NCBI RefSeq assembly: GCF_002234595.1
Contig: NZ_NMUL01000012.1
Coordinates: 496,001 to 560,000 of the forward strand
Direction of reading: 5' to 3'
From: Amycolatopsis vastitatis
Lineage (GTDB): Bacteria; Actinomycetota; Actinomycetes; Mycobacteriales; Pseudonocardiaceae
DNA length: 64,000 nucleotides
Shown: positions 21,215 to 28,542 of the stretch, in pieces
Numbering within the stretch: the stretch's first letter is position 1
Layout of the letters: the number at the start of each line of letters is the position of its first letter
Notes under the pieces: generated by a model
Told to the model about the DNA's origin: nothing
Databases searched by the model: none
The model's input: the letters and a program-made list of their open reading frames with translations, nothing else
Program-made: the position numbers and the translations under genes

Positions 21215-21233
21215 ATCGGTTAGGCTCACCTAA
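21215..21233. promoter_or_regulatory. candidate iron box (DtxR/IdeR/DmdR1-type)
   Basis: The 19 bases contain GGTTAGGCTCACCTAA and match the consensus TTAGGTTAGGCTAACCTAA at 16 of 19 positions, with a palindromic core GTTAGG-CTCA-CCTAAC. Iron-loaded DtxR-family repressors bind such boxes. It lies 43 bases before the 49-residue protein gene and 131 bases before typA on the other strand. Confidence 0.65.
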
Positions 21234-21276
21234 CGTGGATACCCGGTGAGCATCGCCGATCCGAGGGAGCGTGCGC

Positions 21277-21426
21277 GTGGGCAAGAAGCCGGACGACCCG
21301 CGGAAGGTCGTGCGCAAGCTGATGAAGGCCGGCAAGGTCAAGAAGAAGTGCTGCCGGTCGAAGCCGCGCTGCAAGAAGTGCCCGGTATTGGCTCTGAAGA
21401 AGGCGAAGCTGGACCTGGCCGCCTAG
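21277..21426 (+). CDS. conserved 49-residue Cys-rich basic protein
   Basis: A tiny Lys/Arg-rich protein beginning MGKKPDDPRKVVRKLMKAGK with four cysteines grouped as CC, C and C in KKCCRSKPRCKKCP. The spacing could hold zinc or iron. It is a recurring small hypothetical of actinobacteria as far as I recall, but I know no function. GTG at 21277-21279 has GGGAG seven bases upstream; GTG two codons earlier is an alternative. The iron-box-like palindrome in its promoter region is the only functional hint. Confidence 0.75.
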   Translation: MGKKPDDPRKVVRKLMKAGKVKKKCCRSKPRCKKCPVLALKKAKLDLAA

Positions 21427-21438
21427 CTTTCGGATGAC

Positions 21439-21738
21439 TCAGTGGGGCACGGCCTCGTTGATCTGCCTGAGTTCCGGCGCGGTCTTCGTCGGCGAGAACT
21501 CGATGACCTCGTACTGCGCGAGGTGCTTCACGCAGAAGGGGTCGGACGCCAGGATGGCGTCGAGCTTCCCGCGGGACATCGGCCGCGTGATGATCACGCC
21601 GCCGGTGCGCGGGTTCCGCCGCCCGGAGGCCAGGAAGTGGCCGTGCTCGTACTGCTTGTTCAGCCAGTCCGCGTGGTCCGGCAGCGCGTAGTCGATTTCC
21701 TCGATCGGGGCCGTGTAGTTCAGCAGGACGACATACAT
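21439..21738 (-). CDS. YciI-family protein
   Basis: A 99-residue protein of the YCII/dimeric ferredoxin-like fold: MYVVLLNYTAPIEEIDYAL at the start, HADWL containing the conserved histidine, FLASGRRNPRTGGVII, and the DPF segment (ILASDPFCVKHLAQYEVIEF) that in this family contributes a catalytic aspartate. Some relatives dehalogenate or modify small aromatics; the substrate here is unknown. It converges tightly (12 bases) with the Cys-rich protein gene and is divergent from the trpS leader. Confidence 0.85.
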   Translation of the reverse strand: MYVVLLNYTAPIEEIDYALPDHADWLNKQYEHGHFLASGRRNPRTGGVIITRPMSRGKLDAILASDPFCVKHLAQYEVIEFSPTKTAPELRQINEAVPH

Positions 21739-21804
21739 GCCAAGACCGTAACTCCGTTCGCGCGCTCGCGCGTCGCGGCGATGCGAACTGGTGACGGACC
21801 GGGC

Positions 21805-21810
21805 TATAGT
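21805..21810 (+). promoter_or_regulatory. -10 element of the trpS leader transcript
   Basis: TATAGT ends six bases before the ATG of the leader peptide, so transcription should start at or next to that ATG, giving a leaderless mRNA. The -35 region (TGCGAA at 21782-21787) is weak. Confidence 0.6.
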
Positions 21811-21816
21811 CACGGC

Positions 21817-21864
21817 ATGCACGCGCAGACCGCCAGCTGGTGGCCGCCCTCGGCGGCCGTCTAG
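21817..21864 (+). CDS. Trp-Trp leader peptide of trpS
   Basis: A 15-codon reading frame, MHAQTASWWPPSAAV, with two consecutive tryptophan codons at 21838-21843, placed between a -10 hexamer and a terminator hairpin upstream of a tryptophanyl-tRNA synthetase gene. This is the layout of a ribosome-mediated attenuation leader: ribosomes stall on the Trp codons when charged tRNA-Trp is scarce. The peptide itself need not have a function. Confidence 0.85.
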   Translation: MHAQTASWWPPSAAV

Positions 21865-21910
21865 TCCTGCGCTGAACCACCAGCGGCCGCCCCGGACGGG
21901 CGGCCTTTTT
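21838..21910 (+). promoter_or_regulatory. tryptophan attenuator (antiterminator/terminator switch)
   Basis: Four mutually exclusive segments are visible. Segment 1, GGCCGCC (21842-21848), overlaps the second Trp codon and pairs with segment 2, GGCGGCC (21852-21858). Segments 3 and 4 form the terminator: GGCCGCCC (21885-21892) pairs with GGGCGGCC (21898-21905) across a 5-base loop and is followed by TTTTT. Segment 2 is also complementary to segment 3. A ribosome stalled on the Trp codons masks segment 1, freeing 2 to pair with 3 and preventing termination, so trpS rises when charged tRNA-Trp falls. Confidence 0.85.
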
Positions 21911-21953
21911 CGTGCCTTCTCCGGGGTGGTCCCTCCTCGGAAGGAAGACACAC

Positions 21954-22973
21954 ATGAGCAAGCTGTCCGGGATCACGCCGTCCGGTCACGTCCACCTCGG
22001 CAACCACCTCGGGGCGGTCCGCCGCTGGGCTCTCGATGGCGGGGCGGACGACCTGTACTTCGTCGCCGACCTGCACGGCATGACGACCCCGCACAACCCG
22101 GCCAGACTCCGATCCTTGGCGAGCGAACAGCTCGCCGTGCTGATCGCCGCCGGCATCGATCCCGAGCGGGTGTTCGTCCAGTCCGACCTGGCCCGCGAGC
22201 TGGGCGCGCTGATCTGGGTCCTGGAGTGCACCTGCAACTACGGCGAGGCCGCCAGGATGATCCAGTTCAAAGAAAAATCAGCGGCGCGCAGCGCCTCCGT
22301 TGAGGGCGGCGGCGGGGGCATGGATGGAAAGTCGAAGGGCCAGGCCGGCGTGCGGCTGTCGCTGCTGACCTACCCGGCGCTGATGGCCGCGGACATCCTC
22401 CTGCAGGGCGCGGGCGAAGTCCCGGTCGGCGAGGACCAGCGCCAGCACGTCGAGCTGACGCGGACCCTCGCGAAACGCTTCAACAGCACGTACGGGGAGG
22501 TGTTCACCGTCCCGGAGGCGGTGCTCCCGCCGGCGGGCGCGCGGGTGAAGGACCTGACCGACCCGACGCGCAAGATGTCGAAGTCGACGCGCGACGCGGC
22601 GGGCGTGGTGTTCGTCCTCGACGAGCCCGACCAGGTCCGCCGCAAGATCCGCCGCGCGGTCACCGACGGCGGCTCGGTACCGGTGCACGCCCCGGACACC
22701 CGCCCGGGCATGGCGAACCTGCTGGAGATCCTGGCCGCGTGCCGGGGCGGCTCGCCGTCGGACCTGGCGGAGGAGTTCTCCTCGTACGGAGCGGTGAAGG
22801 ACGCCGTCGCCGACGCCGTGATCGAGGAGCTCCAGCCCCTGCGTGAACGAGCGTTAACGCTGCTCGACGACGTCGCGGAGCTGGAGCGGGTCCGCAAGGC
22901 GGGCGCGGAACGCGCTCGCGAGCGCGGCTCGCACCGGCTCGACGCGGCGCTGCGGATGATCGGCGCTAACTGA
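21954..22973 (+). CDS. trpS: tryptophanyl-tRNA synthetase
   Basis: A 339-residue class Ic synthetase charging tRNA-Trp. The HIGH motif reads HLGN in ITPSGHVHLGNHLGA, and the KMSKS motif is intact in DPTRKMSKSTRD. A glycine-rich insertion (EGGGGGMDGKSKG) lies near residue 125. The ATG is preceded by GGAAGG. The Trp leader makes this an attenuated gene, like the auxiliary trpRS1 of Streptomyces coelicolor that confers indolmycin resistance; whether another, housekeeping trpS exists elsewhere cannot be seen here. The 3' end overlaps the convergent NUDIX gene by 8 nt. Confidence 0.93.
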   Translation: MSKLSGITPSGHVHLGNHLGAVRRWALDGGADDLYFVADLHGMTTPHNPARLRSLASEQLAVLIAAGIDPERVFVQSDLARELGALIWVLECTCNYGEAARMIQFKEKSAARSASVEGGGGGMDGKSKGQAGVRLSLLTYPALMAADILLQGAGEVPVGEDQRQHVELTRTLAKRFNSTYGEVFTVPEAVLPPAGARVKDLTDPTRKMSKSTRDAAGVVFVLDEPDQVRRKIRRAVTDGGSVPVHAPDTRPGMANLLEILAACRGGSPSDLAEEFSSYGAVKDAVADAVIEELQPLRERALTLLDDVAELERVRKAGAERARERGSHRLDAALRMIGAN

Positions 22974-23355
22974 GCAGCTGCCGGAAGGCCGGGAGCAGGA
23001 TCCGGTCGGCGGGCAGCCAGTCGACGTCGTCGAGGTCGTCGGGCCCGAGCCAGCGCAACGCCCGGTGCTCGACGGCCCGCGGCTCGTCACCGGTCGAAAC
23101 GAGCGAAGCCGCGTAGATCCGCAGGACCTTCCCGCCGGGGAGCGGGACGTCTTCGCCGACGCGGTCGCCGACCTCGACGACGACGTCCAGCTCCTCGCTG
23201 CACTCGCGGGCCAGGGCGAAAGCCTCGGACTCCCCCTCCTCGACCCGGCCGCCGGGCAGTTCCCACTGCCCCGCGTGCTTCGGCGGCCACGCCCGCTGCT
23301 GAGCCAGCAGCTTGCCGTCACGCACCAAGGCGGCTCCCACGATCACAGCGTTCAC
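22966..23355 (-). CDS. NUDIX hydrolase (MutT-like)
   Basis: A 129-residue NUDIX protein. The box is complete: GGRVEEGESEAFALARECSE followed by EL, fitting GX5EX7REUXEEXGU. The N-terminus (AVIVGAALVRDGKLLAQQRA) and WELPGGR resemble MutT-type 8-oxo-dGTP diphosphatases, but substrate prediction within NUDIX is unreliable. It starts 11 bases after the sensor-kinase stop and is probably the last gene of that operon. Confidence 0.88.
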   Translation of the reverse strand: MNAVIVGAALVRDGKLLAQQRAWPPKHAGQWELPGGRVEEGESEAFALARECSEELDVVVEVGDRVGEDVPLPGGKVLRIYAASLVSTGDEPRAVEHRALRWLGPDDLDDVDWLPADRILLPAFRQLLS

Positions 23356-23366
23356 AGTCCCGGAAC

Positions 23367-24689
23367 TTACCCGGAAGCCCCGCCGGGGACCGCACGCCAG
23401 GCGACCACGAAGCGCGCGCCGCCGTCCGGCGACTCGGCCACCTGGACCCGGCCTCCCCGCCGCCGCACGGTCTCGGCCACCATCGCCAGGCCCAGTCCCG
23501 TGCCGCCGGAGGACCGGGCGCGGTCGTCGGCGATCCGGTAGAACCGGTCGAACACCTTCTCCCGGTGCTCCGGGGCGATGCCCGGCCCGTCGTCGTCGAC
23601 CACCACCCGCACGGACGAGCGGGACGCGAGCACCGAGACGACGATCTGGCCGCGCGCGTAGCGGCACGCGTTACGCAGCAGGTTGTCGAGCACCAGTTCC
23701 ACCTCGGCGTGCGCGGCGGACGCCCAGGCCTGCGCGACCGCGTTGCTGACCCGCGTCTCCGGCGCCCCGGCCGGTAGCCGGGCCACCGCCGCGCGGACCT
23801 CGCTCACCAGCTCGACCGGCTCCGGCTGCGGCACCTCCCCCGCGTCCGAACGGGCCAGCGACAGCAGCCCGTCCAGCAGCGCCGACAACCGCTCGGCTTC
23901 AGTGAGGATGTCCGAAAGCGTCTCCTGCGCCAGCTCCGGATCGGGGTTGGCGACGGCGACCTCGGCCTGCACCCGGATCGACGCGACCGGCGAGCGCAGC
24001 TCGTGCGCGGCGTCGCCGGTGAAGCGCCGCAGCCGTTCGCTCGCCTGCTCCTGCCGCTCGAGCAGGGCGTTGAACTCCTCCGCGAGCGCGCGCAGCTCGT
24101 CGTGCGAGTCCGGCAGCGTCAGCCGCGCCCCCGGTGGCAGCGACCGCACCGAGCCGCGCATGCGCGCGACCGGCCGCAGTGCCAGCCGCACCACCAGCCA
24201 CGTCGCGAAGCCCGCCACCAGCGCGCCGATCGACGCGACGACCACCAGCCACACGCCGCCGTAGTGCACCGCGGCGGAGAACCCGACCAGGCCGGCGCCG
24301 GCGACGACCAGCCGTTGCGCACCGTCCGGCGCGCTGACGACCGTGCCCAGGTACCGCGCGCCGTCCCGCTGCACCGGCTGTCCCGCCTTGAGCGCCGAGA
24401 TGTCCGCGGGGCCGAGCCCGGCCGGGGCACCGCCGTCCACCGGAGCACCCGCGATGTCCAGCAGCCGCAGCGTGACCGGGGCCGCGCCGGACAGCGGCCG
24501 GCCGGCGCTCACCTCGGCACCGGCCGGGCCGAGCGCGCTCACCAGCTCGCGGTCGACCGAGTCGATGAGCAGCGGAGAGAGGCTCGACGCGGCGAGCGCC
24601 GCCAGGCCGAGCAGGCAGGCCAGGGTGATCGTCGCGGCCAGCACGGTGATCCGGGCCTGCAGGGACCGGCCCCGCCACCACGAGATCAC
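23367..24689 (-). CDS. two-component sensor histidine kinase
   Basis: A 440-residue membrane kinase: first helix about 15-37, extracytoplasmic sensor about 40-145, second helix about 146-170, HAMP linker, then the dimerisation domain with phosphoacceptor H229 in GDAAHELRSPVASIRVQ, and the ATPase domain with its N box (LDNLLRNACRYA) and GPGIAPEHREKVFDRFYR. The GTG start overlaps the regulator stop (GTGA). The signal is unknown; its divergent neighbours encode a LolA-like secreted protein and an ABC exporter, suggesting an envelope or drug stress input. Confidence 0.92.
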   Translation of the reverse strand: MISWWRGRSLQARITVLAATITLACLLGLAALAASSLSPLLIDSVDRELVSALGPAGAEVSAGRPLSGAAPVTLRLLDIAGAPVDGGAPAGLGPADISALKAGQPVQRDGARYLGTVVSAPDGAQRLVVAGAGLVGFSAAVHYGGVWLVVVASIGALVAGFATWLVVRLALRPVARMRGSVRSLPPGARLTLPDSHDELRALAEEFNALLERQEQASERLRRFTGDAAHELRSPVASIRVQAEVAVANPDPELAQETLSDILTEAERLSALLDGLLSLARSDAGEVPQPEPVELVSEVRAAVARLPAGAPETRVSNAVAQAWASAAHAEVELVLDNLLRNACRYARGQIVVSVLASRSSVRVVVDDDGPGIAPEHREKVFDRFYRIADDRARSSGGTGLGLAMVAETVRRRGGRVQVAESPDGGARFVVAWRAVPGGASG

Positions 24690-25402
24690 GGGGTGATGAC
24701 CTCGTCGAGCTCCGCGTCGGACGCCAGGTAGCCGTGCCCGCGTACGGTCCGCAGGAGCGCGCCGGCGCCGACCGCGTCGAGCTTGCGCCGCACGTAACCG
24801 ACGTAGACCTCGACGAGGTTGCGCGTCACGGCCTGCTCTTCGCCCCAGACCGCGCGCAGCAGCTCGTCCTTCGTCACGACCGTGCCCGCCCGCCCGACGA
24901 GCACGTCGAGCAGCGCGAACTCGCGCGGGCTGAGGCCGACCTCCTCGCCGTTCCAGTGCACCTGCCGCAACCCGCGGTCGACCTCCAGCGCGCCGAGCCG
25001 CAGCGTGCCGCGGCCGGCGTCCGGCCCCACCCGGCGCAGCACCGCGCGGACCTGCGCGACCAGCACCACGAAGGAGAACGGCTTGACGAGGTAACCGTCG
25101 GCGCCGAGGTCGAGGCCGTCGGCCTGGTCGATCTCGCCGTCCTTGGCCGAGACCAGCAGCACCGGCGTGGTGACGCCGTCCTTGCGCAGCCGCTCCAGCA
25201 CGCGGTAGCCGGACAGGCCCGGCAGCATGATGTCGAGCAGCACGACGTCGAACGAGCCGGTGCTCGCCAGTTGCAGCCCGCTGGGGCCGTCCGCGGCGGT
25301 GACCACGTCCATCCCCTCCGCGCGCAGCCCGCGCTGCAGGGCCTTCCGCACGCCCGGTTCGTCGTCGACCACCAGCACCCGAGGTTTCACGAGACTCATC
25401 AT
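24686..25402 (-). CDS. OmpR-family response regulator
   Basis: A 238-residue regulator. The receiver domain has the acidic pair DDE at 13-15, phosphoacceptor D57 in LLDIMLPG, the conserved Ser and Lys (VSAKDG, LVKPFSF), and a C-terminal winged helix (LSPREFALLDVL, VYVGYVRRKLD, RTVRGHGYL). It is coupled to the kinase gene. Three TCTCAGC repeats in the divergent spacer are good candidates for its own binding sites. Confidence 0.93.
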   Translation of the reverse strand: MMSLVKPRVLVVDDEPGVRKALQRGLRAEGMDVVTAADGPSGLQLASTGSFDVVLLDIMLPGLSGYRVLERLRKDGVTTPVLLVSAKDGEIDQADGLDLGADGYLVKPFSFVVLVAQVRAVLRRVGPDAGRGTLRLGALEVDRGLRQVHWNGEEVGLSPREFALLDVLVGRAGTVVTKDELLRAVWGEEQAVTRNLVEVYVGYVRRKLDAVGAGALLRTVRGHGYLASDAELDEVITP

Positions 25403-25430
25403 GGCCGGTTCGCGCAGGTCGTGCCTCGGT

Positions 25431-25480
25431 TCTCAGCGCGATCTCAGCGTGGGAGGGAGAACCTTCAGGGGTATCTCAGC
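25431..25480. promoter_or_regulatory. TCTCAGC direct repeats, candidate OmpR-type operator
   Basis: TCTCAGC occurs at 25431-25437, 25442-25448 and 25474-25480 between the divergent regulator gene and the LolA-like operon. The first two are spaced 11 bp start to start, one helical turn, as expected for tandem binding by OmpR-family dimers; the third lies 32 bp, about three turns, further on. Confidence 0.55.
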
Positions 25481-25550
25481 CTCGAGAGGGAAGCGTCGTG
25501 GCCAGGGAGCCGGGCACACTCGAGCCCGGGCACACCACAGGGAGAGACGC

Positions 25551-26651
25551 ATGAAACCGAAGACGAAGGGCATCACCGCCGCGGTCGTCGGCACCGCGCT
25601 CGGTGCGGGCGGCCTCGCGTTCGTCGCGATGCCGGCCAGCGCCGACGACAAGCCCGCCCTGCCGCAGATCAGCGCCGAGGACCTCGTGCAGTCGGTCGCG
25701 CAGGCGAAGCCGGGCGCGTTCGACGGCACGGTGAAGGTCAGCAACGACCTCGGCCTGCCCGCGATGGCGGGGAACGCGCTGCCGGGGGCGTCGGCGCTGA
25801 AAATGGACTCGGCGCACATCTTCAGCGACGGCGCGGGCAAGAGCCGCCTCGCCGTCACGCAGGGGGCCAGCCAGGAGACCGTGGTCCACGACGGCACGAC
25901 CGTCTGGGACTACAGCTCCAAGACGAACACCGCGACGAAGGTGACCGTCCCGGCCGATGTGGCCAAGCAGAAGGGCGCGGGCAGCGAGAAGACGCCCGAC
26001 CCGGTCACGGCGTCGGCGGAACTGCTCGCGAAGGTCCGCGAGAGCAGCACGGTGTCGGTCGACGGCACCGCGACCGTCGCCGGCCGCCCGGCGTACGAGC
26101 TGGTCCTGACGCCGAAGCCGACCGAGCGGACGCTGCTGCGCGAGATCCGCGTCGCGGTCGACTCGCAGACGCGGATGCCGCTGCGGGTGTCGGTGCTGAG
26201 CAACGGGACGGCGACGCCGGCGCTCGAGGTCGCGTTCACCGAGGTCGAGTTCACCCAGCAGCCGGCCGACCTGTTCACCTTCACCCCGCCGAAGGGCGCC
26301 AAGGTGCAGGAGAAGTCGCCGACGATCGACCAGAAGGACAAGGACCTGGCCGAGCAGGCCAAGCAGGACGTCAAGGTCGTCGGCGACGGCTGGGACACCG
26401 TCGTCACCGGCAAGGTCCCGGCGGACGCGCTGAACGCGGCGCCGAAGCAGCAGTCCGGTCGTGAAGGCCGTGGCGGCAACGTGGACCCGAAGGCGCTGCT
26501 CGAGCGGTTCGCCAAGAAGGTCAACGGCACCTGGGGCAGCGGCTACCTCGTCACCACTAAGGTCGGCAGCGCGGTGCTGACCGACGACGGCCGGTTCGCG
26601 GCCGGTGCGGTGCCGGAGCAGGTCCTGTACGAAGCGCTGGGTCAGAAGTGA
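25551..26651 (+). CDS. exported LolA-like protein
   Basis: A 366-residue secreted protein: basic start, hydrophobic core and an ASADD cleavage site near residue 32. The mature part has alternating strands of the LolA/outer-membrane-lipoprotein-sorting type (DGTTVWDYSSKTNTATKVTV, IRVAVDSQTRMPLRVSVL, FTEVEFTQQPADLFTFTPP). Gram-positive relatives bind lipids or sense envelope state. No lipobox is present. The ATG has AGGGAG upstream, and the stop overlaps the ABC ATPase start by 4 nt. Role inferred from context only. Confidence 0.75.
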   Translation: MKPKTKGITAAVVGTALGAGGLAFVAMPASADDKPALPQISAEDLVQSVAQAKPGAFDGTVKVSNDLGLPAMAGNALPGASALKMDSAHIFSDGAGKSRLAVTQGASQETVVHDGTTVWDYSSKTNTATKVTVPADVAKQKGAGSEKTPDPVTASAELLAKVRESSTVSVDGTATVAGRPAYELVLTPKPTERTLLREIRVAVDSQTRMPLRVSVLSNGTATPALEVAFTEVEFTQQPADLFTFTPPKGAKVQEKSPTIDQKDKDLAEQAKQDVKVVGDGWDTVVTGKVPADALNAAPKQQSGREGRGGNVDPKALLERFAKKVNGTWGSGYLVTTKVGSAVLTDDGRFAAGAVPEQVLYEALGQK

Positions 26652-27622
26652 CCAGCACTGCTGTCGAGTCCGGGGCGGACGTCTCTTCGGAGGCGTCCGC
26701 CCCGGCGGTCCCGCTGGCCGCGCGCACCCGGGGCCTGCGCAAGGTTTACGGCAGCACGGTCGCGGTGGACCACGTCGACCTCGACATCCCGGCGGGCGCG
26801 GTCGTGGGGATGCTCGGGCCGAACGGCTCGGGCAAGACGACGACGATCCGGATGCTGCTCGGCCTGGTCCGGCCGACCGAGGGCGAGGTCGAGCTGCTCG
26901 GCCGTCCGATGCCGGACGCCGCCGCGCACGCGTTGCCGGACGTCGGCGCGCTGGTCGAAGGGCCGGGCTTCCACCCGTTCCTGTCCGGGCGCGACAACCT
27001 GCTGCGCTTCGCCGCGGCGGAACCGCGGTTGTCGTCGGCCGGGATCCCCCGCGCCGTCGACACCGCTTTGGAGCGCGTCGGCCTGACCGGCGCGGCGCGG
27101 CGGCGGTATCGCGGTTACTCGCTCGGCATGAAGCAGCGGCTCGGGCTCGCTTCGGCGTTGCTCGTGCCGCGGAAGATGGTCGTGCTCGACGAGCCGACCA
27201 ACGGTCTCGACCCCGCGGGTACCAGGGAGATCCGCAGGATCATGGCCGAGCTGCACGCGGAGGGCGTCACCGTGCTGGTGTCGTCGCACCTGCTGGCCGA
27301 GGTGGAGGCGACGTGCACGCACGTGGCCGTGCTGCAGGCCGGCAACGTCGTCGCGCAGGGCGAGCTGGCGGAGCTGCTGGAGTCCGGGAACGCGGCCCTG
27401 CTGGTCCGCACGCCGGACGCGGAGCAGGCGGTGGAAGTGCTGCGCGAGAACCGGATCGGCGCGCGGCTCACGCCGGACGGCGTCCGCGCGGATCTGACGG
27501 CGACGGAAGCACCGCGGGTGCTGCAGGTCCTGGTGGGCGCGGGGGTCGCGGTCCACGAGGCGACACGGGCCCGCACCGGGCTGGAAGACCTGTTCGCGCG
27601 GCTGACGGAGGGGTCGGAATGA
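26648..27622 (+). CDS. ABC exporter ATP-binding protein
   Basis: A 324-residue ATPase of the DrrA/CcmA-like exporter type with a 25-residue N-terminal tail. Walker A is GPNGSGKTT, the signature YSLGMKQRLGLA and Walker B VVLDEPTNGLDP. A C-terminal extension after the H-loop (SSHLLAEVE) is typical of drug or lipid exporters. It is coupled by 4-nt overlaps to genes on both sides. Confidence 0.9.
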   Translation: MTSTAVESGADVSSEASAPAVPLAARTRGLRKVYGSTVAVDHVDLDIPAGAVVGMLGPNGSGKTTTIRMLLGLVRPTEGEVELLGRPMPDAAAHALPDVGALVEGPGFHPFLSGRDNLLRFAAAEPRLSSAGIPRAVDTALERVGLTGAARRRYRGYSLGMKQRLGLASALLVPRKMVVLDEPTNGLDPAGTREIRRIMAELHAEGVTVLVSSHLLAEVEATCTHVAVLQAGNVVAQGELAELLESGNAALLVRTPDAEQAVEVLRENRIGARLTPDGVRADLTATEAPRVLQVLVGAGVAVHEATRARTGLEDLFARLTEGSE

Positions 27623-28491
27623 CGGCGGTCCTCGAAGCACCGGCGGCCCGCACGGGCCACGACACGGTGCCCTTGACCCGGCTGCTGGCCGCGGAGCTGC
27701 GCTGGATCTTCCGGCGGCCGCGCACGCTCGCCGTGCTGGGCCTGCTGGCCCTGATCCCGGTGGTGATCGGCATCGGCTTGACGCTGGTGAGCGGGCCGCC
27801 CGACGCCGGCGGACCGAACCCCGACGGCGCGTTGCTGGCGTCCGCGGTCAACAACGCGTTCGTCCTGCCCATCGCGGCGATCGTGATGTCGCTGGCGCTG
27901 CTGCTCCCGCTGGCCTCGGCCATGGCGGGCGCGGACGCGATCGCGGGAGAGACCTCGCACGGCACGCTGCGCGGCTGGCTGATCGCCCCGGTCGGCCGCG
28001 GCCGGCTGCTGGCGGTCAAGGCGTTCGGCGTCGCGACGGTGTCGGTCGTTTCGGTGCTGGCGATGTGCGTGACGGGCGTGGTGACGGGGCTCATCATCAA
28101 CGGCACGGACTCGCTGTTCACGCTATCGGGCACGACGTTGTCGCTGGGCGGCGCGCTGGCGCGGATCCTGCTCGTCGCGGGCTGGGTGGTGCTGCAGCTG
28201 TGGGCGGTCGGCGCGGTGGCGCTGGCGATCTCCAGCTGGACCGAGCACCCGATGCTGGTGGTGGCTTCGGTCCTGGCGGGCGACATCGTGTTCACGATCC
28301 TCGGGTTCCTGACGTCGCTTGACTGGCTGCACCCGTTCCTGCTGACGCAGAACTGGTCGGTGGCGCCGGCGGAAGTGCTGCAGGACCCGATGGGCACGCA
28401 GATGCTCGGCGAGGGCGCCCTGCGGGCCGCGTGCTACATCGTGATCGGCCTGTCCCTGGCCTACGCACGCCTGTCCACTCGCGACGGCTGA
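27619..28491 (+). CDS. ABC exporter permease
   Basis: A 290-residue ABC-2-type permease with about six membrane helices (for example FVLPIAAIVMSLALLLPLAS) and the ETSHGTLRGWLIAPVGRGRL loop common to this family. It pairs with the ATPase just upstream, with an ATGA overlap. The three-gene unit probably moves a lipid or hydrophobic antimicrobial outward under control of the divergent two-component system. Confidence 0.88.
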   Translation: MTAVLEAPAARTGHDTVPLTRLLAAELRWIFRRPRTLAVLGLLALIPVVIGIGLTLVSGPPDAGGPNPDGALLASAVNNAFVLPIAAIVMSLALLLPLASAMAGADAIAGETSHGTLRGWLIAPVGRGRLLAVKAFGVATVSVVSVLAMCVTGVVTGLIINGTDSLFTLSGTTLSLGGALARILLVAGWVVLQLWAVGAVALAISSWTEHPMLVVASVLAGDIVFTILGFLTSLDWLHPFLLTQNWSVAPAEVLQDPMGTQMLGEGALRAACYIVIGLSLAYARLSTRDG

Positions 28492-28496
28492 GACCG

Positions 28497-28542
28497 GTCG
28501 TGAGTGAGAAACAGTGTTAGAACACTGTTTCTCACTCACGAC
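28497..28542. repeat. 22-bp-arm palindrome, bidirectional terminator (copy 1 of a dispersed element)
   Basis: Perfect 22-base arms (28497-28518 and 28521-28542) around an AG spacer; the core is AACAGTGTT-AG-AACACTGTT. It sits between convergent genes and supplies the stop codon of the thiQ gene. A second copy is at 62618-62665 with two compensated base-pair differences. Confidence 0.85.
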
